Assembly (NCBI GenBank): GCA_030710605.1
Contig: CP092874.1
Coordinates: 44,480,665 to 44,544,664, forward strand
Direction: 5' to 3'
Origin: Cordylochernes scorpioides
Taxonomy: Eukaryota > Arthropoda > Arachnida > Pseudoscorpiones > Chernetidae
Length of the DNA stretch: 64,000 nt
Shown here: piece after piece, positions 1-10,430 of the stretch
Layout: every line of letters begins with the position of its first letter
How positions within the stretch are numbered: the first letter of the stretch is position 1
Program-made: the position numbers and the translations under genes
The notes under the pieces: generated by a model
The model's database searches: none
What the model was told of the DNA's origin: nothing
Seen by the model: the letters and a program-made list of their open reading frames with translations, nothing else

Positions 1-180
1 CATGTCAATCATGCATATAACCATTTACAGATGTGTTTCTACTATACAACATTAAAATCTTGTTATAAGTTATATACAAAAATAAATATGGGGTTGTTGG
101 TTAAAATTACCATATATATACATAATAATAATAGGGGAAAAGCTATAAAACATACAATTATAAATTATCTATTTTTAACA
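1..180. other. AT-rich flank, nothing recognised
   Basis: Low-complexity AT-rich sequence before the sharp rise in GC content at about 181, where the LINE begins. No ORF, repeat end or RNA gene can be supported here. Confidence 0.5.
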
Positions 181-3100
181 AGCGCCTTCGTCAGGCCCTG
201 GACCTGCTCCGCCCGTAGACTTCATAGGCTTCACCGTCGCCTCCATCAACGCGCGCGGGCTCGCTACTCGGAGGAGGAGCCTAAACCTTTGCCATCTCCT
301 GCGGCAACATCACGTGGACATAGCATTCGTCCGAGAAAACGAACGCCCACCATCTCGATGGCGCCCAAGACCTCTGCCTCGGCTACAACGCCGTCGTCGC
401 ACCACCCGACGCCATCTTGGGTTCGGACCTCGCCTGCGTCTTCGCGCCGGGCGTCACCGTCTCGCGACACAGCGTCCTGTGGCCGGGTCACATTGCCTTG
501 GTTGACCTCGACGTCCATGGCCAGGAGATGGCATTCATAAATGTCCACCTATCACATGATTCTCGTGAGCGAGTCGAACAGCTCGGCGTCATCGAGGTGG
601 CTGCGGTCCAAGAGGAAGCCTGGGTCCTTGGGGATTTTAACGTCAGGGAGGACCGGAACCGCGACTCTCTCTCCGTGGGGGCCCTCAGAGCTCTTCATGA
701 ATCGGCTGCGCTATTTGACGCGGCCACCGAGTTTGACGCCGCTCACCTCCCCACCAGGGTCTCTGGCCACGGCGACCGAATCGAGAGCAGTCGCCTCGAC
801 AGGATCCTCGTTCCAGCGCGTTTCCTGGAGAGAACAACATCTTATGCGACCACGTTCTACAACCTCTCCGATCATCGCATGGTGCTGCTCCGTGTGGGCC
901 CCCCCAGACGCCCCCTCCCAACATCGCGTGGCCACTATGCTCCACTCTGGGCTGGTCCTGGAGCATTTAAATAACTATCTGGTGGAAATTGGGGAGGACT
1001 TATCCCAGCTTGATGCGTCTCAGCTGTGGGACCGCTGGTCGCTCATCAAGGCCGGCCTGCTCGCGGAGGCTCTATCACTCCACATTCCTCGCCACTACAC
1101 TTGTGATGACAGCTACATCGGCAGGGCTCAACGCCTTATCAGGGCGCAGCTTGAGACCTCGTCAATTAATGCCGACTACCCATCCCTCCCGGACCTCGCG
1201 CGCCTTGTGCGCCACTGCCGCCCAGCTGTCACCATCAGAAACGAGGACGGCGCGGTCTTCGATGGTCCTGAACTGCGGCGTAGGGCCTATGATATTTTAC
1301 AGCCTCGCTTTGCCCGCGCGGCTTGTGACCCGACTGCTGGCGCGGCTTTCATTGAGGGGACTACCATCCCCCTTGACTTCGATGAGAACGACCCCCTTCA
1401 CAGGGAAGATATCACCTTGGCCGAGATTGCCGCCGCCATCTCCTGTCTTCCTAGCGGAAAGGCCCCAGGCTGGGACGGTCTGCCCTTCGAGCTCCTAGTT
1501 GCTTTTGTGGACTTCTTCGCTGGAGCCTTGTGGCGTGTGTTCACGGCCTCCCACTTCCGCGGCGCCCTGCCACCATCCACGCGGCGTAGCTCCATTTGTC
1601 TGGTCCCGAAGACCCGAGGCGGTCGCGGCTTCAGCGGCTATAGGCCCATTTCGCTGCCCTTGGCCGACTACCGTGTCCTGGCGGGTATCCTCCTTCGTCG
1701 CCTCAGACACCATCTACCAGCGCTAGTGCCGGATTGCCAGACTTACGCCGTCCCCGGGAGGGCACCATCCTGGAATATCGCCTGGGTTACCGATGCTGTT
1801 GAGGAGGCGACGGCTGGAGGCCTGCCGCTGGCCGTCGTCTGCGTAGACCTTGAGTCCGCCTTCAACTCCCTGGACCGGGGCTTCCTGTGGATGCTTCTGG
1901 AATCCCTGCGCCTTCCACCGGCCTTTATGAAATGGATTCGGCTCCTGTACGCTGAGGCGGATTCGACGATCAGTGCCGGAGACTTCCACGCCACCGCCTT
2001 CCACCTACTAAACGGCCTTAGGCAAGGCTGCGCCGTCAGTGCCCCACTCTTCAGCATCGCGACAGGGCCGCTGCTTCGTCGCCTCGAGTCCTCCCTCGGC
2101 GTGGGCAATGTCATCGCTTACGCCGACGACATAACCCTCCTGATTCGCCGCGACGAGCAGTTTGAGCGGGTGGAGGGCGTTCTTCGGGACTTCCGTCGGG
2201 CTTTGGGCATAGCTGTGAACTTCGAGAAGAGTGCCGGCCTTTGGTGCGGTGCGTGGCGCGCTCGCGGTGACTCTCCCCTAGGTGTCTCCTGGTCGACATC
2301 TTCCATCAAAGTCCTGGGGACGGACATTTCCCCCTTCAGATCTGTTGCCCGCCAGAAACAGCATCTTCTGACCCTGCTGGACTCTGCCTGCAGGAAGTGG
2401 ACGCCTTTCACGCGCGGCCTCTCTCTTGTCGGCCGAGCCAAAGCCGCCAATACCCTGGTACTTTCAACCACCCAGCACCACCTTCATGGGTACCTGCCCG
2501 GAGAGGCTACCATCACCAAGCTACAGGCCCGCTTGCGAAGGTTTATCTGGGGCCCTGACCGCACGGCTTGGCTTCCCGCAGGCATCGTATCGAGGCCTGT
2601 TACCCTCGGGGGCCTCGGGCTTCTGGACATCGGCGCCCAACTCCATCTGGCCTGCCTCAAGGGCGTTCAGGCTGCGCTCCGTGGGGGAAAAAATGGCTTC
2701 TCCTGGCTGGTGTTGGGTGGTGTCTGGCTCCGTCCCCCTCCCGACGGTACTCCGCTCTGGCCCCGCCGCCTAAGGCTACTAAGGCTCTGGGAGGAGGCCT
2801 CCAAGATCCTTGGCCTCGACCACCGGGCTGTTCCCACATCCCAGCTATTGGAGCTCCCCATCATTGGTGGCTGCCGATTCCTTCGCCCTCCCAACCTCCT
2901 GGCCCCTGTGCGCTGGTCCGGGGTCCGTGTCGCGGACCTGAGGGATGCCCCCGACATCCGCCCTACTCTCTCCTCTCTCGCGGACGCCGCTGCCCTTGTT
3001 GCCTTCTGCCGGAGGACGTTAGAGCAGAACCTCCAGGAGAGGATCAGGGCTGCCAGCCTGGCTGAGGCTGTGGTCTTGCGCAGGACGAACACGCCCTTCT

Positions 3101-3695
3101 CGAGGCTCACCACCCGCTCGGCCCGTCGCGCCTTGGAGCGTCCGCGCCTCGTGGCACAGCCGATCACCAGGCTTCTCTCCAGATGGACATCTGTGGTTGA
3201 CGCGCCGGCCAGGCTCGACTGGACTTCACTGCGGCGCTGCGCCTTCTCTGGCCACGACGCCGACATTGCGCTTAGGTTGGCCCTCCATGCCCTGCCTCAC
3301 CCGAACCATCCGGCCTCGACCAGTTCATCATGCCAGGCCTGCGGTTCCGTAGATCGCTCCCTTGACCATCGCTACTGGAGCTGCAGTCGTATCAGGACCC
3401 TCATCATCGAAGCCTTCAGTGTCCTCGGGCGACCCCCCTGACTTGCGGGCCTGGATTTTTGGGTCTGGCCTCGAAGATGACGACCTGGCCATCCTGGCGT
3501 CGGCCAAATCCATCATCTACCGGTACTTCGTACAGGTTGGGCTGACCGGAAGAGCAGAGGACCCGCTTATCGCCTGGGAAAGAAGGCTCACTCGCCGGGG
3601 CACATCCCCCGCATGATCATATATATTTTAGTTTTATTCCCATTTTTAATGTAAATTATTGACAAGAAGTCAATAAAATTTGTTTCAATTGTCAT
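181..3695 (+). mobile_element. Non-LTR retrotransposon (LINE), L1/Tx1-like, GC-rich, inactive
   Basis: A nearly full-length LINE whose GC content is far above its surroundings. It starts with an AP-type endonuclease region, continues with a reverse transcriptase and a cysteine-rich C-terminal region, and ends with an AT-rich 3' UTR containing AATAAA at about 3672-3677. The 3' end abuts an older gypsy fragment that starts near 3700, so the LINE apparently landed in or next to that fragment. No clear target-site duplication was found; the 5' end is probably truncated. The assignment to the L1/Tx1 group rests on the RT and the segment after it (lysine-serine followed by a GxW-like stretch) and is tentative. 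Confidence 0.85.
239..3616 (+). pseudogene. LINE ORF2-like polyprotein (endonuclease-RT), frameshifted
   Basis: The coding region is readable only by changing frame several times. An endonuclease start (NARGL, then VDIAFVREN, the usual glutamate-containing motif) lies near 239-340. The rest of the AP-endonuclease is in another frame at 417-935 with GDFNV, SRLDRILV and SDHRMV. The RT is in a third frame from about 940 to 3440: SGKAPGWDGLPFELL, YRPISL, VDLESAFNSLDRG, GLRQGCAVSAPLF and the catalytic AYADD near 2116-2130. A CX2C...HX5C-like motif (CQACGS...HRYWSC) sits near 3335-3390. A last frame change near 3435 leads into a tail ending at 3616. The element would have nicked DNA and reverse transcribed its own RNA at the nick. 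At least three frameshifts make it inactive unless they are sequencing errors. Confidence 0.85.
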
Positions 3696-3701
3696 TGTCC
3701 T

Positions 3702-4727
3702 ACAACGGGCCACCTAGGATTTTCTAAAACTTATGAGAGGGTTAGAAACAAATACTTTTGGCCAGGACTTCTCAAGGATATACGAAAGTATGTAGCACAT
3801 TGCAAAGAATGCCAAAGAAGAAAACAGACAAACCACAAACCGCCTGGATTGATCAAACCCATTCCCCTTGCAACCTTCCTATTCCAAAGAATCGGAATAG
3901 ATCTTCTTGGGAGATTCCCGAAATCCTTTGAGAGTAATAAATGGATCATAGTCTGTACTGACTATCTTACTCGATTCGCCGTTACTAAAGTCTTACCCAC
4001 AGGGGAAGCAAAAAAAGCTGCCAAGTTCTCAATGGAAGATGTTGTTCTCAAGCACGGAGCCCCCAGAGAAATCATCATGGACCGAGAACGAGTATTCCAA
4101 TCCAAGTTGATTGCGGAACTCACCAATCAATGCTCGTCGATACATGGGTTCACGACAGCGTATCATCCCCAGACGAATGGACTGACGGAGAGGTTAAACA
4201 AAACCTTAGCCAACATGATGGCTATGTATGTAAGTGTTGAACAGAAGGACTGGGACGTAACCCTGCCCTACGTCACGTTCGCCTACAACACCGCAAAACA
4301 AGATACGACAGGTTTTACCCCTTTTAAACTGATCCATGGACACGAAGCCGAAACAACTGAAGACACTCTTTTCCCAAATCCGCATGAAGATCTCCAAGAG
4401 GAATACAGTCAGAAGATTGCCTCGCGAGTCGAAGAGATTAGGCAGCTGGCAAGATTATAAACCTTGAAAGCCCAAGAAAAGGACAAGGCCAGATATGATT
4501 CAAAGCACGAGGCAATGGGTTACAACGTCGGTGACCTGGTATGGATTTTCATCCCGATAAGAAAGGTGGGACTCACAGAAAAACTGATGAAAAGGTACTT
4601 CGGGCCATACAAGATTACTCGGAAACTCTCTGACGTGACCTTCGAAGTTGAACCTGTGGACCAACCAACCAGGAGACGCCAAACAAGAGACCTGGTCCAT
4701 GTGCTGAGAAGGGGGCAATGTCACTGA
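3702..4727 (+). pseudogene. Gypsy integrase C-terminal half (copy 1)
   Basis: The translation from about 3702 shows the HHCC zinc-binding region (HCKECQRRK) and then the core: IGIDLLGRFPKS, CTDYLTRFAV, GAPREIIMDRERVFQSK, AYHPQTNGLTERLNKTLA. The first and second catalytic aspartates and the glutamate of the DDE triad are visible. A TAA at 4458 interrupts the frame, and the GPY-like tail (YNVGDLVWIF, KRYFGPYKITRK) follows in frame at 4464-4727. In copy 2 the equivalent site holds the copia insertion. The N-terminal part of pol is missing. Confidence 0.85.
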
Positions 4728-4910
4728 ATAATTATTTTAAATATTCTGTTGTTTATCATCATAAATATTTGCATAGTCATCACCCCTTACCATGCTTGTA
4801 AATTACCACTTGAAAAATACTTTTGACACATCTTGCAATATATAAGTTTAACTAATTAATAAATTATTTTTAATTATGATTTTGGAATACTTGTCTTCTC
4901 TACCATGACA
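4719..4910 (+). repeat. Gypsy-A 3' LTR, divergent variant
   Basis: Starts TGTCACTGAATAATTATT and ends CTACCATGACA, preceded by a run of five G. Its two ends match the 179-bp LTRs at 5556 and 15488, but it is 192 bp long and its middle is different, so copy 1 belongs to an older or sister subfamily. Confidence 0.85.
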
Positions 4911-5555
4911 ATATTATCATTATACATATCGCGAATAATTAATATATATATTTACTATTAGTTACTTGTTTTTATGACCCCTAGAATATTATATTGAGAA
5001 GCTCTGTGTGGGAATAAGCGAAAATAATTTTCGCATTGCATTCAACTGCGAAGCTAATCGCTGCCTGATTTGAATCTCCGGGGATCTGACCGGTTCAGGT
5101 GTCCCCCCAAGAAACTAATATCTATCAGGGAAAAAACATTCACTCCGCCTAATATTTATAGTGAACCTGTCATATCCAGTCAGATGAACTCCCTTTTTAA
5201 AATATATTAATCCATGTGTGCTCAATTAAATAAAAGGAAGATCCTTCTGGGATTTTTCATCAGTTTTTATTACATGAACTCAAGCTTTCTGGTCTATAAG
5301 CCCTTCAAAGGTAGCAACACAAAAATTTAAAATATGATTCAGTTATTGTGTTACTCCTGTCGCGAAGGTCTGATAATATCCAAAATCTTGGGTTCATTAA
5401 ATAAAAACTGATAAAGAGATGGATCTTCAATTTATTCCACCCATTTTTGTCTTCAAAAGCGCCATCTGCAGACTGTAAATGGAAATATTTATTTTCTAAA
5501 CGTCTCGAATTCGTATTTTATTTGATTCTAAAAATTTTAATAAAATAAATAATAT
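4911..5555. other. Intervening AT-rich DNA, no gene seen
   Basis: 645 bases between the two gypsy-A copies. No ORF with recognisable homology, no RNA gene and no clear repeat end. The stretch at 5040-5110 is less AT-rich than the rest but was not recognised. Confidence 0.5.
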
Positions 5556-5734
5556 TGTCACTGAATAATTATTTTAAATATTCTGTGGTATATCATCATT
5601 AATATTTGCATAGTCACTCATTACGATTATTATATATTTTACTTGTAAATAAATTTTTAGATATAGTTTTGCATTTTCTAAATAAACTATTTTTTACTTA
5701 AACTTTTGTAGTGCTCGTTATCTCTACCGTGACA
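5556..5734 (+). repeat. Gypsy-A 5' LTR
   Basis: Begins TGTCACTGAATAA and ends TCTACCGTGACA. Identical by eye to the 3' LTR at 15488-15666. The primer-binding site follows at about 5737 (TGGTGGAGAAGC). Confidence 0.93.
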
Positions 5735-5738
5735 ACTG

Positions 5739-6981
5739 GTGGAGAAGCTGGAATATTCCCTCGACGCCCAAGCCATTAGAAGAAGCCGAAGACTACAAAG
5801 ACTAGAACCTGAGGAAAACATCGCTATGGTCAATCAAGAGACACAGACAAAAATGAGTGAGTACCACTTTCAACCTTTTAGAAACCCTTCTATTTTTACT
5901 GGAGAACGCAACCAGAATCCAGAAAAATGGTTGAAGGAGTTCCATCGCGTCGCCCGCTATAATTGCTGGGATGATTCAATGTGCCTCGCAAATGTTTATT
6001 TTTTCCTCCAAGGAACAGCGCACAGATGGTACGAAAATGTTGAAGAGAAAATTAATTCATGGGATATTTTTGTGAAAATGTTTTCTCAGAATTTCGGACA
6101 TCATGTCACCCAAAAAGATCAGCTCGCGGAGAACCTCAAAACTCGAGCTCAGGGGAAGGAGGAGACCAGTGACTCCTACATTCAAGATGTTCTCCATCTG
6201 TGCAGAGAAGTAGATCCGGCTATGATGGAAAATGAAATAATCGCACACTTGACGAAAGGAATATCGGAGGAGATATATCGGTCAATGATCATTTTAGACA
6301 TCGCAACTATCGACGAGTTCATCAAATGGTGCCGAAAAATCGAGGCTTCAAATAAAAAACGTGTAAATAAACGTGTAGTATTCGACAGACTACCGAATGT
6401 TGCTGCCATCGGTTCAGCAGACTCTGAATCAATGGAAGACTTGGTCCGACGCATCGTGCGTGAAGAGGTTCATCGCGCACTAAATCCGGAGTCAAAACTA
6501 CCCCTGAACCATCTTCTCTGAAAGAGATTATCCGAGAAGAGATTGAAAAAAACGTAGCTGCAATTTCGAAGCCTATTCAAAGGCCTCCACCACGACAGTC
6601 GTACCCCAACCAAACACGTACATTCAACCAGGTTCCACGACGTCAGTACCCTACCCAAACACCCATATATAACCAGACGCCACCACAACGAAGAACGGAT
6701 GAATGGAGGACGCATGACAACATCCCAATATGTTTTAATTGCGGCCGCCCAGGCCATGTTAAGCGATATTGTAGAGAACGCCGACAATGGACGCAGAGAC
6801 CCGAAGGACATGCACCAAGCACCCAAGAACCTCAAATGGGTGACCACCAAGCCATAAGAAGCCAAACCTACCGCAGAAAATCGCCGTATCCAAACAGAGG
6901 AAAATCCCCAAGACGCCAGTCCGTTTCCCCAGGCCGCCATACAAGCCAATCCCCACGCCGCTACAATCTAGAAAAAAACTA
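5739..6981 (+). pseudogene. Gypsy-A Gag, one frameshift
   Basis: Gag is the structural protein that packages element RNA into particles. The first frame runs to 6521. Its first ATG is at 5826 (MVNQETQTKMSEYHF), while the open frame itself extends upstream to the primer site. The capsid-like part contains the usual gypsy/Ty3 retrotransposon signatures (NPEKWLKEFHRVARYNCWDD, FFLQGTAHRWYEN). Near 6521 the frame changes by one base and continues to a stop at about 6980, with a CCHC zinc knuckle CFNCGRPGHVKRYC near 6730 followed by an arginine- and proline-rich tail. The frameshift could be real decay or a base-calling error. Confidence 0.85.
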
Positions 6982-7017
6982 AGCGTCGCGTCTTCTTTCG
7001 AGGGGGAAGCCGCGGGT

Positions 7018-10000
7018 GTGAAAAACCCTCCATCGTCGACAGCCGCTAAATTACAACAAAATTATGTCGAAATCATCATTGATGACATTGCGTTTTCTGC
7101 TCTAGTCGATTCAGGTTCCTCTTTTTCGGTTATCTCTGATGGATTAAGACGACAATTAAAAAATACCATGTTCAAGGATAGCGGAATGACTCTGAAAGTT
7201 GCTGATGGCAAGAATGTTACATCGATCGGCCGATGCACAATCAGCTTGAGTATCAATGGATTGGAACAGCCGCTTGAGTTTATCGTCCTCCCTAATAGTA
7301 ACCCAAGTATTATCCTCGGATGGGATTTCCTAGAGGCATCAAATGCCGTGATTGATTGTGGACGCGCCGAAATCAGATTGGAAGAGGCCAAAGATGTACT
7401 AAATTCACCAGCTTCCATGGGAAAGGTTGTGGCTAGCAGAAGCGTCGTAATCCCAGCCGAATCTGCCAAACTAATAAATGTTATGAGTGAAGAGCTTAAT
7501 GGGCAAAATCAGGTACTTTTTGAACCTTCGAAAAAGGTATCAATAAGAAAAGGGTTAACACTTCCCTGTGCATTATTCAGGCTTTCCCATAATAAAGGAA
7601 AACTTTGGATCGTAAATTCTGGCACCACAGCTCAAATAGTCCCTAAGGGAATGTGCCTGGGAAAAATTCAAAGGGTTGAAGAAAATAACTTGACGGCTAT
7701 TTCAGAATGTTCTGAATTTAATAAGGAGGTGAAAGATAGGAATCATGCCAGTCATGCTGATAAAGGTGACTTTCAATTTTTACAAAATCTAATTAGTGAT
7801 GATTTATCAGAGGAGCAGCAGTCTCAAATCTTATCAATTTTAAAGCGACATGATAAAATATTTGATAAAAATAATGAACCAGTAAAGCAAACTTCAGTAA
7901 CCAAGCATAAAATTGAAACTGGAAACCATCAGCCTATTAAGCATAGACCCTATCGAGTCTCCCCTACAGAACGCCAAGCAATCCAAACGGAAGTGGACAA
8001 AATGCTAGACGCCGGGATTATACGTCATTCAGAAAGTCCATGGTCATCGCCGGTTATTTTAGTGAAGAAGAAGGATGGTAACTGGCGTTTCTGTGTGGAT
8101 TACAGACGACTAAACAAGGTTACTAAAAAAGACGTTTACCCACTACCTCGAATCGATGATACACTTGACTCCCTGAAAGGAGCCAAATTTTATTCATCAA
8201 TGGACCTTCGTTCAGGATATTGGCAAATAGAAGTCGACGAAGCAGATAGAGAAAAAACTGCCTTTATTACCCCTGACGAACTCTATGAATTCCTGGTCAT
8301 GCCCTTTGGCCTATGTAATGCCCCTGCAACATTCGAGCGCATGATGGACAAGATATTGAAAGGCCTGAAATGGACGATGGCCCTCTGTTATTTAGACGAC
8401 ATCGTTGTGTATTCCAAATCGTTCAACGAACATTTACACCGGCTTGAAATCATACTACAATGTCTCGACAAAGCCGAGCTACGCCTCAACCCCAAAAAGT
8501 GCCTTTTCGGAACCAAACGAATAAGAGTGTTTGGACACCTCGTCGATAGTAAAGGTATTTATCCCGATCCAGAAAAGATTGAAGCTATCGCCAGGTTTCC
8601 GACCCCAAGATCTATAACAGATGTGAGAAGCTTCATTGGCTTATGCTCCTATTATCGTAGATTTATCGAAAATTTTGCTGAGAAAGCTGCTCCTCTACAC
8701 GAAGTCCTCAAAAAAGATAATAAATTCACGTGGAACTCTGACCAACAGGATGCTTTTGATTCCTTGAAAGAAGCATTGATGTCTGAACCTGTTCTTGCCT
8801 ATTTCGAAGAGCAACTGCCAACCGAGCTTCATACTGACGCCAGCGGTTATGGAATTGGAGCTGTCCTCGGCAGATCAACGATGGGAAGGAGCGGCCAGTT
8901 GGTTATGCTTCAAGAACTTTATCGAAGGCGGAGAAGAATTACTCAACAACGGAAAGAGAATGCTTGGCCGCAATATGGGCCATCAACAAATTTCGAACGT
9001 ACCTTTTTGGTCGTGAGTTTGTCATCGTCACTGACCACCACGCTCTTTGCTGGTTATCTAACCTGAAGGACCCGACAGGAAGACTAGCAAGATGGGCTTT
9101 AAAACTCCAAGAATACAATGTAATGGTCGTTTATAAAAGTGGACGCAAACACCAAGATGCCGACTGTCTTTCTCGAAATCCTCTCCAACTTGAATCGGAA
9201 GAAGCATACAATGATGAGGATGATGATATACCCTCAATAACTGCTCTGACGTGCTTTGAGGCTGAACAAAGAAAAGACCCTAAAATTAGTAAATTGATAG
9301 AAGAAACAGAAAGATTTGGCGCAGAATCGAAAGCATATGAAATGTTAAAAGGAACCTTATACAAAAAGAATTTCGACCCCCTGGGAAACCAACACCTTTT
9401 AGTTGTTCCCAGGCACTAACGCTTAGAACTACTGAAAAGTTTACACGACGCTCCCACAGCAGGTCATCTTGGATTTTCGAAGACATATGAGAAAGTTAAA
9501 AACAAATATTTCTGGCCAGGACTTCTCCGGGACATACGGAAGTATGTCGCTCATTGTAAAGAGTGCCAAAGAAAGAAACAATCAACTCAAAAGCCACCCG
9601 GACTACTTAAGGCCATACCTCCTGCAACCTCCCCTTTTCAGAGAGTTGGAATGGACCTCCTTGGAAGATTTCCCAAGTCTGATACTGGTAATAAATGGAT
9701 CATAGTCTGCACAGACTATCTTACTCGATTTGCCGTTACTAAAGCCTTACCCACAGGGGAAGCAAAAGAAGCAGCCAAGTTCTTAATGGAAGATGTTGTT
9801 CTCAAGCACGGAGCCCCCAGAGAAATCATCACGGACCGAGGACGAGTATTCCAATCCAAGTTGATTGCGGAACTCACCAATCAATGCTCGTCGATACATC
9901 GGTTCACAACAGCGTATCATCCCCAGACGAATGGACTTACGGAGAGATTAAACAAAACCTTAGCCAACATGATCGCTATGTATGTAAGTGTTGAACAGAA

Positions 10001-10212
10001 GGACTGGGACGTAATCCTGCCCTACGTTACGTTCGCCTACAACACGGCAAAACAAGATACGACAGGTTTTACCCCTTTTGAACTGATTCATGGACGCGAA
10101 GCCGAGACAACTGTAGACACTCTTTTCCCAAATCCGCATGAAGATCTCCAAGAGGATTACAGTCAGAGGATTGCCTCGCGAGTCGAAGAGACTAGGCAGC
10201 TAGCAAGATTAG
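7018..10212 (+). pseudogene. Gypsy-A Pol: protease, RT, RNase H, integrase (interrupted)
   Basis: The first open frame, 7018-9066, begins with an aspartic protease (LVDSGSSFSVIS near 7105). RT follows: SPWSSPVILVKKKDG, FCVDYRRLNKVT, SMDLRSGYWQIEVD, LVMPFGLCNAPATFERMMD and the catalytic CYLDDIVVYSKS near 8387-8416. RNase H starts at HTDASGYGIGAVLG near 8830. A frameshift near 8870 moves the rest of RNase H and the linker to another frame ending in a stop at 9417. Integrase is readable through 9420-10212 with HHCC, DDE residues and AYHPQTNGLTERLN. The frame is cut at 10212 by the copia insertion. The protein would have processed Gag-Pol, copied the RNA and integrated the DNA. Confidence 0.9.
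10208..10212 (+). repeat. Copia target-site duplication, left copy (ATTAG)
   Basis: ATTAG here and at 13212-13216 flank the copia element. Removing the element and one copy restores continuity with gypsy-A copy 1 at 4450. Confidence 0.92.
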
Positions 10213-10407
10213 TGTTGTATTCCAATTGATTACACACAGCGCTCAACGTTAATTATACTTTAATTAACTACAAGGTAAAGGGATTAGATATAGATTAAAA
10301 GTAAACATGGAGAAAAAGAGAAAAGAATAAGTCTCGTGGCCACGCGGCCTCGCCTGGGTTACATCCACAGGTAGTGACGTCAGAGCTCCAGGGTTGCCGA
10401 GCCAGCA
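10213..10407 (-). repeat. Copia 3' LTR
   Basis: Read on the + strand it begins TGTTGTATTCCAATTGATT and ends CCGAGCCAGCA. Identical to 13017-13211. Confidence 0.93.
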
Positions 10408-10430
10408 ATCTCCTCCCTCGAAGTGGCCTC

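Larger units (their letters stand above)
3700..4910 (+). mobile_element. Gypsy-A copy 1, 3' fragment with one LTR
   Basis: Only the integrase end, polypurine tract and 3' LTR of a gypsy element remain. The sequence closely matches the second copy at 9455-10212, 13217-13419 and 15353-15666. The purine run just before 4719 is the 3' LTR priming tract. The left end is the LINE junction. Confidence 0.85.
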
